Source: JAGOEX01 sp964630905
GTDB taxonomy: Bacteria; UBP6; UBA1177
Direction of reading: 5' to 3'
DNA length: 11,979 bases
NCBI GenBank assembly: GCA_964630905.1
Contig: CAZVWR010000077.1
Coordinates: 1 to 11,979 of the forward strand
The position numbers were made by a program, and so were the translations under genes. Under the pieces are notes generated by a model. That model was not told where the DNA came from and searched no databases. It worked only from the letters and a program-made list of their open reading frames with translations. Positions 1-6,835 of the stretch are shown piece by piece. Every line of letters starts with the position of its first letter. The stretch's first letter is position 1.

Positions 1-450
1 CATTACGCTTATCAGACCGGTGTTCTCTTTTATCGAATTTTTCAGTATCTCAAGATCAAGAGCACCTTTTGTATCAACCGGCAGAAATGTCACTTCAAAA
101 CCGTCTTTTTCAAGTGATTTTGCTGTGTTAAAAACGCTCGGATGTTCAACTGAAGTGATTATTATGTGGTTTTTTCTGATGTTTCCGCGAAGCCCCGACA
201 TGTAACCTTTAAGAACCGTGTTGTTCCCTTCAGTTGCACAGGAATTGAAAGTTATCTCCTTCGGCTCGGCATTGATCGCGGCCGCAACCTTTTCCCGTGC
301 TTTTTCAAAAGCGGTCTTTGCGATCCGTCCTTCCTTATGTCTGCTTGAAGGATTTCCCCCCTGCTCGGTGAGAAACGGCATTATCTCTTCGACAACTTCT
401 CTTCTGACAGGTGTTGTAGCACTGTGATCAAGATATATTCTGTGTTCCAT
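1..450 (-). CDS. Cysteine desulfurase, NifS/IscS family (partial, C-terminus outside window)
   Basis: The first 150 codons of a PLP-dependent cysteine desulfurase, which takes sulfur from cysteine for Fe-S clusters, thiolated tRNA or thiamine. The protein opens with MEHRIYLDHSATTPV, the family's N-terminal strand (usually YLDNNATTP), followed by GGNPSSRHKEGR (family: GNPSSxHxxGxxA), an ATEGNN motif at about residues 71-76, and the VEHPSV histidine segment before the cofactor pocket. The PLP lysine and the catalytic Cys loop lie beyond position 1, so IscS-like and SufS/NifS-like types cannot be separated; the N-terminus looks group I. ATG at 448-450 is preceded by GAGGG six bases upstream. Its own promoter stands at 499-526. 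The usual SGATE reads SCATE here. No iscU, iscR or nifU is visible on the upstream side. Confidence 0.93.
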   Translation of the reverse strand, partial: MEHRIYLDHSATTPVRREVVEEIMPFLTEQGGNPSSRHKEGRIAKTAFEKAREKVAAAINAEPKEITFNSCATEGNNTVLKGYMSGLRGNIRKNHIIITSVEHPSVFNTAKSLEKDGFEVTFLPVDTKGALDLEILKNSIKENTGLISVM

Positions 451-498
451 AAGCCCTCGTAAAAAAATCAAAAAACCTGAAACATACTCCAGCCGTTA

Positions 499-526
499 AA
501 TATAGTTTCGTATTGTGTTTTGTCAA
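499..526 (-). promoter_or_regulatory. Sigma-70 type promoter for the cysteine desulfurase
   Basis: Read on the minus strand: -35 TTGACA (521-526), 16-base spacer, -10 TATATT (499-504). The start point would fall near 492, giving a leader of about 40 bases before the ATG at 450. Match to consensus is 11 of 12. I saw no operator palindrome or riboswitch fold in the leader. Confidence 0.7.
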
Positions 527-580
527 TCAGAATCTTATTCCTTATAATGTTTTAAGTCGTAAAGCTGAATTAAGTCTTTT

Positions 581-3013
581 TCACTTTACAACAGAAACAT
601 ATATTGCCTGAGTCCTGGACGAATATATCTGATCAAAAAGCGGTGTGAATATAACATCATAAAAGCCAGAAGCTGTGGGTATAAAATTCGGATCTGCAAA
701 TTCAAAACCGCCTTGGACAGGGTCTCCGCTTGACGGATCTTCAGCAGATCCTCCGGAAAGCACTGAATCTCCGAGCTTATCTCCTGAATTGATCGCAGAA
801 GCAGTCGGCCAGGTTATAACAGGCACTTTTTTATTTACAATCAAAACCTGAGTTACAGAAGTTGCCGCATTATAGAATTCATTTCCTCCCTGAGACGCAG
901 TAATTACGGTTTCTCCGGTACCCACAACTGTGACTATGGAGCCGTTTACTGTTGCGACTTCATCGTTTGAGCTGTGATAAGCAACGGCAAGATTTGAACT
1001 AGCTGTCGCACTGAGTTCGAATTCCGGATCTCCGTAAGTTTTTTCCGCAAGAGGTGCAAATGTGATCGCCTGATTTGCCTTGGTTGTTGTAATATTAACA
1101 TTTCCGACGGCAGCATCATTATAATTTGTAGAATCATCCGGCTTAAATGTCACAGGATAGGTCGCAGATCCGATCACGGGAGTTGTTCCGGAGTTATTGA
1201 ACTCAAAAGTTCCTGCAACAATTGCCCCGGTAACAGGACTTTTTGCCTGACCGATAAGCACAGCATCTCCAAGTGTCTGTCCGTATTCGATATTTCCGGC
1301 AACCGGCCACCCGGTGATATTCGGAGTAACTTTTGCGACTGTCACACTTGCCGCTCCCGTAACACTATTATATATGGCTGAATCAACAGGAGTAAAAGTC
1401 ACAGAATAATCTGCAGTTCCGGCATCAGGCACAGTTAAAGGATTGGTAAACGCAAAACTGCCTGTAACAGAGGCACTTCCTCCGGTAAGAACCGAATCAC
1501 CGAGAGTTAAACCGTAATTGATTCCTGAAGCTGCCGGCCAGAGGGAAACTTCCGGATCAAGCTTATTCACTGTTACATCAACAGTTCCTTTAACAGATTC
1601 GTATCTGACACTGTCATCAGGGACAAAAGTTACATTCTGAGGTGCAGTTCCGACAGCAGGCGATGTTGAAGGAGTGTCAAAACTGAATATGCCTGTAACA
1701 GAGGCATTGGTGTGCATGTTTTTTGCACTTCCTCCTGTAAGTGTTGAATTTTCCAGTGTTTCCAGATATTTAATTTCTGAAGCAACCGGCCATGTCACAG
1801 CAGGAACTGCTTTTATTACAGAAACTTCCACAGTTCCGGAAACGGGTTCATAAAGAGAAATATTTTCAGGTGTGAAAGTCATTGCATAATTTGAAGTGCT
1901 GATATCAGGAGCAGTCAAAGGATTGTCAAAGTTGAAGGTTCCTGCAATTTTTTTCATGCTGTTAGGATCCTTGGCCTCTTCACCGGAAAGAACTGAGTCT
2001 CCGATCTTCTGTCCGTAATGAATATTGCCGGCTTGCGGCCATGTAATAAGAGGTTTCATTCTGTCAAAACGGATCAATATGTTCGGACGGTAATGGTTTG
2101 AAGGATCTCCGGTTCCGGAAGTGGAACTCCAGTAGCGGTGATGACCTTCTGAAACTGTGTATTTTATATCAACTTTTGAGTTGCATTCGCTTGTTCCGTA
2201 CATCTCAACTAAAACAAGAAGATTTTTAGTGCTGTTAAAATAGAACGGTGCAGATAGCGTCATCTCATTCCATCCTGATGGTATCGGAATACCGGGTGTG
2301 CCGGTATCAAAAACAAGATCTGCTCCGACAATAGTGCTTTCCCATGTATCGGGAGGAACGGTTTCAGCAGCAGTCTCTTTGATATATATTCTTATCGGGC
2401 GGTTTGCCGAGCTGCTGCTTGATGCATCCCATCCAAGTTTTACTATATTGGCTGTAACATTTATCTCAGAACCCAGATAAAGACTCGCGTTGCGGTTCGG
2501 TGCAAACCACCTGCATCCAATGGGTGATTCCTGAGTGTTTGTTCCGTCACCCACAATAACCTCTTCTTTGAACTCAGGATATTCAAAATTTTCATCCGGT
2601 TCTTCATCAACATTATTATCTGCATCGTCTTCATCATCAGTTGCGTCGGCATCTTCGTCAGAATCATCATCGGAGATCTCATCGTAGTCATTGCCTGTAT
2701 TTCCGGAATCTCCTGAATTGCCGCTATCGCCGGAATTACCTGAATTGCCGCTATTTCCAGAGTTGCCAGTATTTCCGGAATCTCCTGAATTACCGCTATC
2801 TCCAGAATTTCCAGTATCACCGGTATTGCCTGAGTTTCCTGTGTCGCCATTATCAATTTTTTCGCAGGAACCGTCAACACAGTCGTATCCTTCAGGACAA
2901 TCAAAAATGTCTTTACAAGCATCCTCGTCATCAGTACCACATGAAATAATAATAAATGACAGAGACATGAAAATAAGTAAAAAACTAAAATTTAATGCCT
3001 TAATAAAACGCAT
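581..3013 (-). CDS. Large surface lipoprotein: Gly-Asp/Asn-Ser/Thr linker, adhesin-like domain and six Ig-like repeats
   Basis: An 810-residue predicted lipoprotein. The signal peptide ends in lipobox IISC with Cys25; Gly at +2 suggests outer membrane sorting if the Lol rule holds. Residues 33-50 form a four-Cys header (FDCPEGYDC). Residues 56-106 are 17 triplets of G-[ND]-[ST], and 108-142 are very acidic. Residues about 153-327 resemble the domain common in Bacteroidota and Cloacimonadota surface proteins, recognised by RPIRIYIKET, a W followed by a PFYF-NLLVLVE strand pair, and the closing RPNILIRF. From 331 to the end are six Ig-like units of about 75-85 residues: five share VTWP..I.YG..LGDS.L.GGSA and VTFTP.D...Y motifs, and unit five (656-737) is the KTYGD...ATASS...VATV MBG/YDG type. 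No catalytic motif is visible; adhesion or scaffold is my inference. ATG at 3013 follows AAGGAGAG. It is 92 bp downstream of the NYN gene and probably partly cotranscribed with it. Confidence 0.9.
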   Translation of the reverse strand: MRFIKALNFSFLLIFMSLSFIIISCGTDDEDACKDIFDCPEGYDCVDGSCEKIDNGDTGNSGNTGDTGNSGDSGNSGDSGNTGNSGNSGNSGNSGDSGNSGDSGNTGNDYDEISDDDSDEDADATDDEDDADNNVDEEPDENFEYPEFKEEVIVGDGTNTQESPIGCRWFAPNRNASLYLGSEINVTANIVKLGWDASSSSSANRPIRIYIKETAAETVPPDTWESTIVGADLVFDTGTPGIPIPSGWNEMTLSAPFYFNSTKNLLVLVEMYGTSECNSKVDIKYTVSEGHHRYWSSTSGTGDPSNHYRPNILIRFDRMKPLITWPQAGNIHYGQKIGDSVLSGEEAKDPNSMKKIAGTFNFDNPLTAPDISTSNYAMTFTPENISLYEPVSGTVEVSVIKAVPAVTWPVASEIKYLETLENSTLTGGSAKNMHTNASVTGIFSFDTPSTSPAVGTAPQNVTFVPDDSVRYESVKGTVDVTVNKLDPEVSLWPAASGINYGLTLGDSVLTGGSASVTGSFAFTNPLTVPDAGTADYSVTFTPVDSAIYNSVTGAASVTVAKVTPNITGWPVAGNIEYGQTLGDAVLIGQAKSPVTGAIVAGTFEFNNSGTTPVIGSATYPVTFKPDDSTNYNDAAVGNVNITTTKANQAITFAPLAEKTYGDPEFELSATASSNLAVAYHSSNDEVATVNGSIVTVVGTGETVITASQGGNEFYNAATSVTQVLIVNKKVPVITWPTASAINSGDKLGDSVLSGGSAEDPSSGDPVQGGFEFADPNFIPTASGFYDVIFTPLFDQIYSSRTQAIYVSVVK
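2696..2848 (-). repeat. In-frame array of 17 G-[DN]-[ST] triplets (9-bp unit)
   Basis: The array codes 17 consecutive tripeptides such as GNS, GDS, GNT and GDT directly behind the lipoprotein header. Synonymous codons are well mixed (GGA/GGC/GGT, AAT/AAC, TCA/TCC/TCT/AGC), so the DNA copies have diverged while the protein pattern is kept. That points to selection on a flexible, polar spacer rather than recent slippage. A matching, longer array lies at 4049-4273. Confidence 0.9.
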
Positions 3014-3068
3014 GATTCTCTCCTTGTCTTATATTTTTAAATGAGCCGAAAACTCAAGTCAGAAGAAG

Positions 3069-3097
3069 ATATTACATGATATAATAAAATATTACAA
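3069..3097 (-). promoter_or_regulatory. Possible promoter ahead of the Ig-repeat lipoprotein
   Basis: Minus strand: TTGTAA (3092-3097), 17-base spacer, TAATAT (3069-3074), within the 92-bp gap upstream of the ATG at 3013. The gap is very AT-rich, so a chance match is likely. It would allow expression separate from the upstream NYN and propeller genes. Confidence 0.3.
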
Positions 3098-3105
3098 GAA
3101 TAATT

Positions 3106-3909
3106 TTATTTTGATTTTGTTTTGAGCCGCACATAGACATCGCTCGGTCCTTCGCTTTCGCTGAAACGGAGCTCAAAGAAATTCCTGTATGCCTTCAGAA
3201 GCTGTGAAAGCTGTTTAAATCCATAGGTTCTAGGGTCAAATCCGGGGTCAAGCTGACTTAAGTAGTTGCCGAAAAGACCAAGGTGCACCCAGTCTGAATC
3301 TCCTGCCATCGAAAACGCTTCTTTAAGCAGAGGAACAGGGTTCGGCCGCTGATTTTTTTTGCTTCCGGTCGATGGCTTCTGTTCAGGATTTTTTGTTGTT
3401 TCTTCTTTGTTGGGAACGACCTCCACAGTTATTTCAACTCCCTGCAGATCTTCATCTTCAAGTTCGAGATTTTCGGTGTATGTGAAAATGTTGCAGGCAT
3501 TCACAAAAGGTTTCGGAGTTGTCGTTTTTCCGATCCCCATGACAAAAAGACCCTCTTCGCGGATCCTTGTTGCAAGACGGGTGTAGTCGCTGTCAGAACT
3601 CACAAGACAGAATGTGTCTACAACGCCGGAATGGATGATGTCCATCGCGTCAATGATCATTGCGCTGTCTGTTGCATTTTTTCCGACTGTGTATCTGAAC
3701 TGCTGTATCGGTTGAACCGCATGATTGTTGAGAGCTTCCTTCCACCCTTTCATCTGAGGAGTGGTCCAGTCACCGTAAACCCTTCTGATGGTTATGTTGC
3801 CGAATTTAGCCGCTTCAGCCAGAATTTTAGATATAAGTGACGGCTGAGCGTTGTCACCGTCTATCAAAAGGGCAAGCTTTTTGTTTAAATGATTTGTTTT
3901 AGAAGGCAT
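3106..3909 (-). CDS. NYN (PIN-like) domain protein with C-terminal OST-HTH/LOTUS domain
   Basis: A 267-residue cytosolic protein of the NYN-OST-HTH kind (LabA/DUF88, TIGR00288-like). Residues 11-148 form the NYN fold, a PIN-like ribonuclease relative: LLIDGDN puts Asp17 and Asp19 at the end of strand 1, ATDSAMIIDAMD gives Asp81 and Asp87, and SSDSDY gives Asp106 and Asp108, so the acidic metal-binding set looks complete. A Lys/Glu/Pro-rich linker covers about 150-190. Residues about 191-264 match an OST-HTH (LOTUS) domain, with the YGFKQLSQLLKAY helix and a terminal DVYVRLK strand; such domains bind RNA, including G-quadruplex RNA in some families. Metal-dependent RNA cleavage or RNA binding is expected from family knowledge; the target is unknown. 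ATG at 3909 follows AGGGAG five bases upstream. The gene starts 22 bp after the propeller gene stop, so cotranscription is likely, though the functions seem unrelated. Confidence 0.9.
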   Translation of the reverse strand: MPSKTNHLNKKLALLIDGDNAQPSLISKILAEAAKFGNITIRRVYGDWTTPQMKGWKEALNNHAVQPIQQFRYTVGKNATDSAMIIDAMDIIHSGVVDTFCLVSSDSDYTRLATRIREEGLFVMGIGKTTTPKPFVNACNIFTYTENLELEDEDLQGVEITVEVVPNKEETTKNPEQKPSTGSKKNQRPNPVPLLKEAFSMAGDSDWVHLGLFGNYLSQLDPGFDPRTYGFKQLSQLLKAYRNFFELRFSESEGPSDVYVRLKTKSK

Positions 3910-3931
3910 TTTTTCTCCCTGTTAAGATTTT

Positions 3932-6718
3932 TTAAAGTATTGATATTGTACAACCTTTTCCTTTAATTGAAGGACCTTTAGTGTTTTCATTGTCGTCAGT
4001 TTCTTCTGAATCTGATGTTTCATCATCTGTAACTTCGGTGTCATCACCCGAATCACCTGAGTCGCCGCTGTTACCCGAGTTGCCGCTATTTCCTGAATCT
4101 CCGGAATTACCTGAGTCACCCGAATTTCCTGTATTTCCAGTGTTGCCTGTATTTCCGGTATCGCCGGTGTTGCCTGAGTTACCAGTGTCGCCGGTGTTGC
4201 CGGTATTGCCTGTATTGCCTGTATTGCCAGTGTCGCCTGAATTTCCTGAGTCGCCGCTGTTGCCTGTGTCACCTGAATCATCCACGCCGGTACCTCTGAG
4301 ATCAACTACATTTCCAGTCTGAACAGGATCAAAGTTGAATGTCATAGTTGTTAAAAGTTCGCCTTCAACTTCAGGACGGAAACGGGCTCTGACTGAACAG
4401 TATGTGCCTGCTTTTATTACATTATTTGCTGAACAGGCAAAAGTATCGCCTGTCATATCTCCGAAAAAGTTTGTAGTGTCGGCAACATCTACGGAGCTAA
4501 GTTTAAGCTCGGTCAGACCTTTGTTCCAGACCTTGATATAGCTGTAAGAGGTCTGGGTGTTAATATCCTTTGAACCAAAATCGATCTCGGTTGGAACCAT
4601 TTCAAGCACAACTCCTTCATCGGCACCTTTCAGATCAGGCCTTATCCTTATCAGAAGTGCCTCTGAATCGGTTTCGTCAGTTCCTGTTACGCCCGCTATT
4701 GCAGTCGATTTTGTGAAACCTGCCGCTGTGATATTGCCGAAACCGTCAATGGCTGTAGCAAAAAGCCGGTCTTCACCTGCCGCACCCAGATATGTCGAAG
4801 CGACAAGGGTTACAAGGTCTGGAGTAAGTATCGAAATGAACCCATCCCATCCGCCACCATGAGTTGAATCATAGACATCGGCAGTAACAGGAAAATTGTT
4901 TGAAGAAGTAAATCCGACAGCAAGAATGTTGCCGTCAGAAGTCATTGCAAGTCCTTTCACATCGTCGTGATTGCTGTCGCTTCCAAGATATGTGCAGGCT
5001 TCAACAGGTCCAAGGTCAGCAGGAAATTTTGCGATGTATCCTTCCGTTCTCCACTGTCCGCCGGGATTTGTGTCGGCAGTTGTCTTATAAACTCCGGCAG
5101 TTACCGGGAACTGGTGTCCCGGCTCGCTGTACGTTGCTCCTCCGACATATACTTTGCCGTCAGAATTAGTAGTTATGGCATAACCATAGCTTGTATATTG
5201 ACCGTCTTTTTTGCCAAGGTATGTGGCCTTTTCAATTTCGAGTGTCGTTGTATTCAATTTTGCGACAAAAGCATCTCCCACTCCGCCTGCTCCGCCGTAA
5301 TCAATGCTGTGCGCCCCTTCTGTGACAGGAAAATTTGTAGAAGAGGTGAGTCCGGTAAGATATATTCCGTTTGAATTTGCAGTCATTGCCATTACTCTGT
5401 CGACACCGCTTCCTCCGAACATCTTTGCCGCTCTGAGTGTTGCAAGACTGTTTGGAAATGAAGCTACGAATGCGTCATTTGTTCCGCCTGAAAGAGTTCC
5501 TGCAGATGGAAGGTTCGTGCTCGCACTGTCTCCTGCAATATAGACATTTCCAGAAGAATCAACGGTGATAGCCCTTGCTCTGTCAACTGCCGATCCGCCG
5601 TAGAAAGTTGATGCCGTGAGAGTGAGCGATTCATCAAATTTTGCAACAAAAACTGCGGAAATGTTGCTTCCGAAACAGGCGGCACAAACCTTGTCATAGG
5701 TTTCTCCCGCCATCGGAAGGTCGGTTGAATATGTCAAACTTGTAAGAAACACCGAATTTCCGTGAGCTGCAACGCCTGCAAAATAAGTTTTTTCCATATT
5801 TGTCCATGAATCATCTGTTCCTGTTGAGGAACATTCTGACCTTGAACCGCCGTAATATGTTGCCGCCTTGAGAACTGTTCCTGACGGGTCGTAGCGAAGG
5901 ATGACACAGTCGGGAAGGTTGTTTGTTGTGTTGTAAGTGCTTGAATTTGTTACAGGAAAATTGCCTGATCGGGTTGTTCCTGCGATAATTATGTCGCCAT
6001 TGCCGGCCACTGTCATTGCAACAGTTTCATCGTAGTTATTGCCGCCGATCATGACTCCGCTTAAAAGAGGATCTATGAAAAGCGGGAAAGATCTGTCATA
6101 TTCTCCGGTGGTGAATCCGTAGCTGGTGCCGAGGATCCTGTATTCGACCGGTACAGCCGTTTTTACACCGTTTAATTCCTGCCATGCAACGGGTGCGGTG
6201 AAACGGGCGACACCTGAATTTGTGTAGACAAGAAGAGCTCTGTCATGAACGGCAAGTCCGTCAACTCCGCTCAACGATATTTCAATGTCTGAAGGGTTTC
6301 CGCCGGGATAAACGGTGAATATCTTCTCAAAACTTGATGCGGTTGCCTTCATTGAAACAGTTATGTTTTCAGCTATCCGCTCGATCCCGATCGAAGAAAA
6401 AGTAACATTTCCAGTGAAAGTTCCGGTTTCTTTATAAATGTTCACTTTGGCAGTTGACTCCTCCAGCCCTTGCGGAATGAAGCCGTTTGAACTCAATTTT
6501 TCGGCAAAAACAGCACCTTTCACATCGTATATGACTGCAGAATCGGCAGTAACAAAAGCTGTTCCGCCGGGTACTGCGACAGAGAACAGAACATTATACG
6601 GATGCTGACCGCTGTTTTTTACAAAAGGGAATTGTGCAGTTTTTGAAACTGTTCCTGCCGAAAGTGACAATGAAAACATCATAAATACTGCAACTGAAAA
6701 AAAACGGAGTGAGTTCAT
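3932..6718 (-). CDS. Secreted SBBP beta-propeller protein with choice-of-anchor-D domain, long linker and short Cys tail
   Basis: A 928-residue exported protein. The Sec signal peptide ends near LSLSA (about residue 21). Residues 30-216 resemble the domain that usually precedes SBBP repeats (FPFVKNSGQ start, PLFIDPLL end). Residues about 217-697 hold seven SBBP-type units, recognised by A.T...GN.Y.AG.T.S..FPVT and ..T.YGGS, which fits a seven-bladed propeller. Residues about 706-813 are an ASPM/SPD-2/Hydin-like (choice-of-anchor D) Ig fold: P.EIDFG, VWNKG, FRP and the closing LRGTG. Then come 25 G-[DN]-[ST] triplets (816-890), an acidic stretch, and a tail ending GKGCTISIL. No enzyme motif is visible; cell-surface binding or adhesion is inferred. 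I start at ATG 6718 because AAGGAG (6725-6730) lies six bases upstream; a TTG at 6733 would place that Shine-Dalgarno inside the coding region. It heads the transcription unit with the NYN gene. Confidence 0.92.
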   Translation of the reverse strand: MNSLRFFSVAVFMMFSLSLSAGTVSKTAQFPFVKNSGQHPYNVLFSVAVPGGTAFVTADSAVIYDVKGAVFAEKLSSNGFIPQGLEESTAKVNIYKETGTFTGNVTFSSIGIERIAENITVSMKATASSFEKIFTVYPGGNPSDIEISLSGVDGLAVHDRALLVYTNSGVARFTAPVAWQELNGVKTAVPVEYRILGTSYGFTTGEYDRSFPLFIDPLLSGVMIGGNNYDETVAMTVAGNGDIIIAGTTRSGNFPVTNSSTYNTTNNLPDCVILRYDPSGTVLKAATYYGGSRSECSSTGTDDSWTNMEKTYFAGVAAHGNSVFLTSLTYSTDLPMAGETYDKVCAACFGSNISAVFVAKFDESLTLTASTFYGGSAVDRARAITVDSSGNVYIAGDSASTNLPSAGTLSGGTNDAFVASFPNSLATLRAAKMFGGSGVDRVMAMTANSNGIYLTGLTSSTNFPVTEGAHSIDYGGAGGVGDAFVAKLNTTTLEIEKATYLGKKDGQYTSYGYAITTNSDGKVYVGGATYSEPGHQFPVTAGVYKTTADTNPGGQWRTEGYIAKFPADLGPVEACTYLGSDSNHDDVKGLAMTSDGNILAVGFTSSNNFPVTADVYDSTHGGGWDGFISILTPDLVTLVASTYLGAAGEDRLFATAIDGFGNITAAGFTKSTAIAGVTGTDETDSEALLIRIRPDLKGADEGVVLEMVPTEIDFGSKDINTQTSYSYIKVWNKGLTELKLSSVDVADTTNFFGDMTGDTFACSANNVIKAGTYCSVRARFRPEVEGELLTTMTFNFDPVQTGNVVDLRGTGVDDSGDTGNSGDSGNSGDTGNTGNTGNTGNTGDTGNSGNTGDTGNTGNTGNTGNSGDSGNSGDSGNSGNSGNSGDSGDSGDDTEVTDDETSDSEETDDNENTKGPSIKGKGCTISIL
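4049..4273 (-). repeat. In-frame array of 25 G-[DN]-[ST] triplets (9-bp unit)
   Basis: The array codes 25 tripeptides (GDT, GNS, GDS, GNT) after the choice-of-anchor-D domain and before an Asp/Glu-rich stretch. It is longer than the array in the neighbouring lipoprotein and sits at the opposite end of its protein. Codon use within the unit is mixed, though GTGTCGCC-like stretches recur on the plus strand, so some more recent duplication is possible. Confidence 0.9.
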
Positions 6719-6724
6719 ATAAAT

Positions 6725-6730
6725 CTCCTT
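6725..6730 (-). promoter_or_regulatory. Ribosome binding site that fixes the propeller gene start
   Basis: AAGGAG on the minus strand, six bases before ATG 6718. It overlaps the reading frame that would result from TTG 6733, which argues against that longer start. Confidence 0.8.
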
Positions 6731-6751
6731 CAAAAAGTTTCAACACGAAAA

Positions 6752-6780
6752 ATTATATTCTTCTTAAATATTATTGCAAA
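6752..6780 (-). promoter_or_regulatory. Probable promoter for the propeller-NYN unit
   Basis: Minus strand: TTTGCA (6775-6780), 17-base spacer, perfect TATAAT (6752-6757). Transcription would start near 6745, leaving about 27 bases before ATG 6718. It lies in the 117-bp divergent region shared with the GH43 lipoprotein. Confidence 0.55.
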
Positions 6781-6802
6781 TCAATTCCAAAAAGGGTTAA
6801 AT
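6774..6802 (+). promoter_or_regulatory. Possible promoter for the GH43-like lipoprotein
   Basis: TTGCAA (6774-6779), 17-base spacer, TTAAAT (6797-6802); four matches in each box. It overlaps the -35 of the divergent promoter, so the two genes could compete for polymerase or be co-regulated. The match is weak. Confidence 0.3.
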
Positions 6803-6835
6803 CAAAAAGTGTGAATGTGTGAAGGAGCGGAAAAA

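Noticed and set aside
2696..2848. The G-D/N-S/T arrays as CRISPR or as RTX calcium repeats
   Set aside because: They have 9-bp in-frame units with no spacers, and lack the GGxGxDxU nonapeptide of RTX.
2691..3044. Plus-strand frame coding Pro-Glu-Leu/Ser-Pro repeats opposite the Ig-repeat lipoprotein linker
   Set aside because: It is the antisense reading of the G-[DN]-[ST] codons; there is no ribosome site and no independent support.
3083..3110. Inverted repeat AATAAAAT / ATTTTATT overlapping the NYN stop codon as a terminator
   Set aside because: The eight-pair stem is all A/T with no U-run beyond it; such repeats arise by chance in AT-rich gaps.
3981..4322. Plus-strand frame with Pro-Glu-Ser/Pro-Val-Leu repeats opposite the propeller linker
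   Set aside because: Same artefact: the 9-bp repeat keeps the complementary strand open.
3106..6718. A novel defence system formed by the NYN protein and its neighbours
   Set aside because: The flanking genes are exported surface proteins; no partner effector, sensor or transposon marks are seen.
6815..6835. Longer start for the GH43-like lipoprotein at ATG 6815
   Set aside because: It would put the AAGGAG site within the coding region and add polar residues before a standard signal peptide; ATG 6836 fits better.
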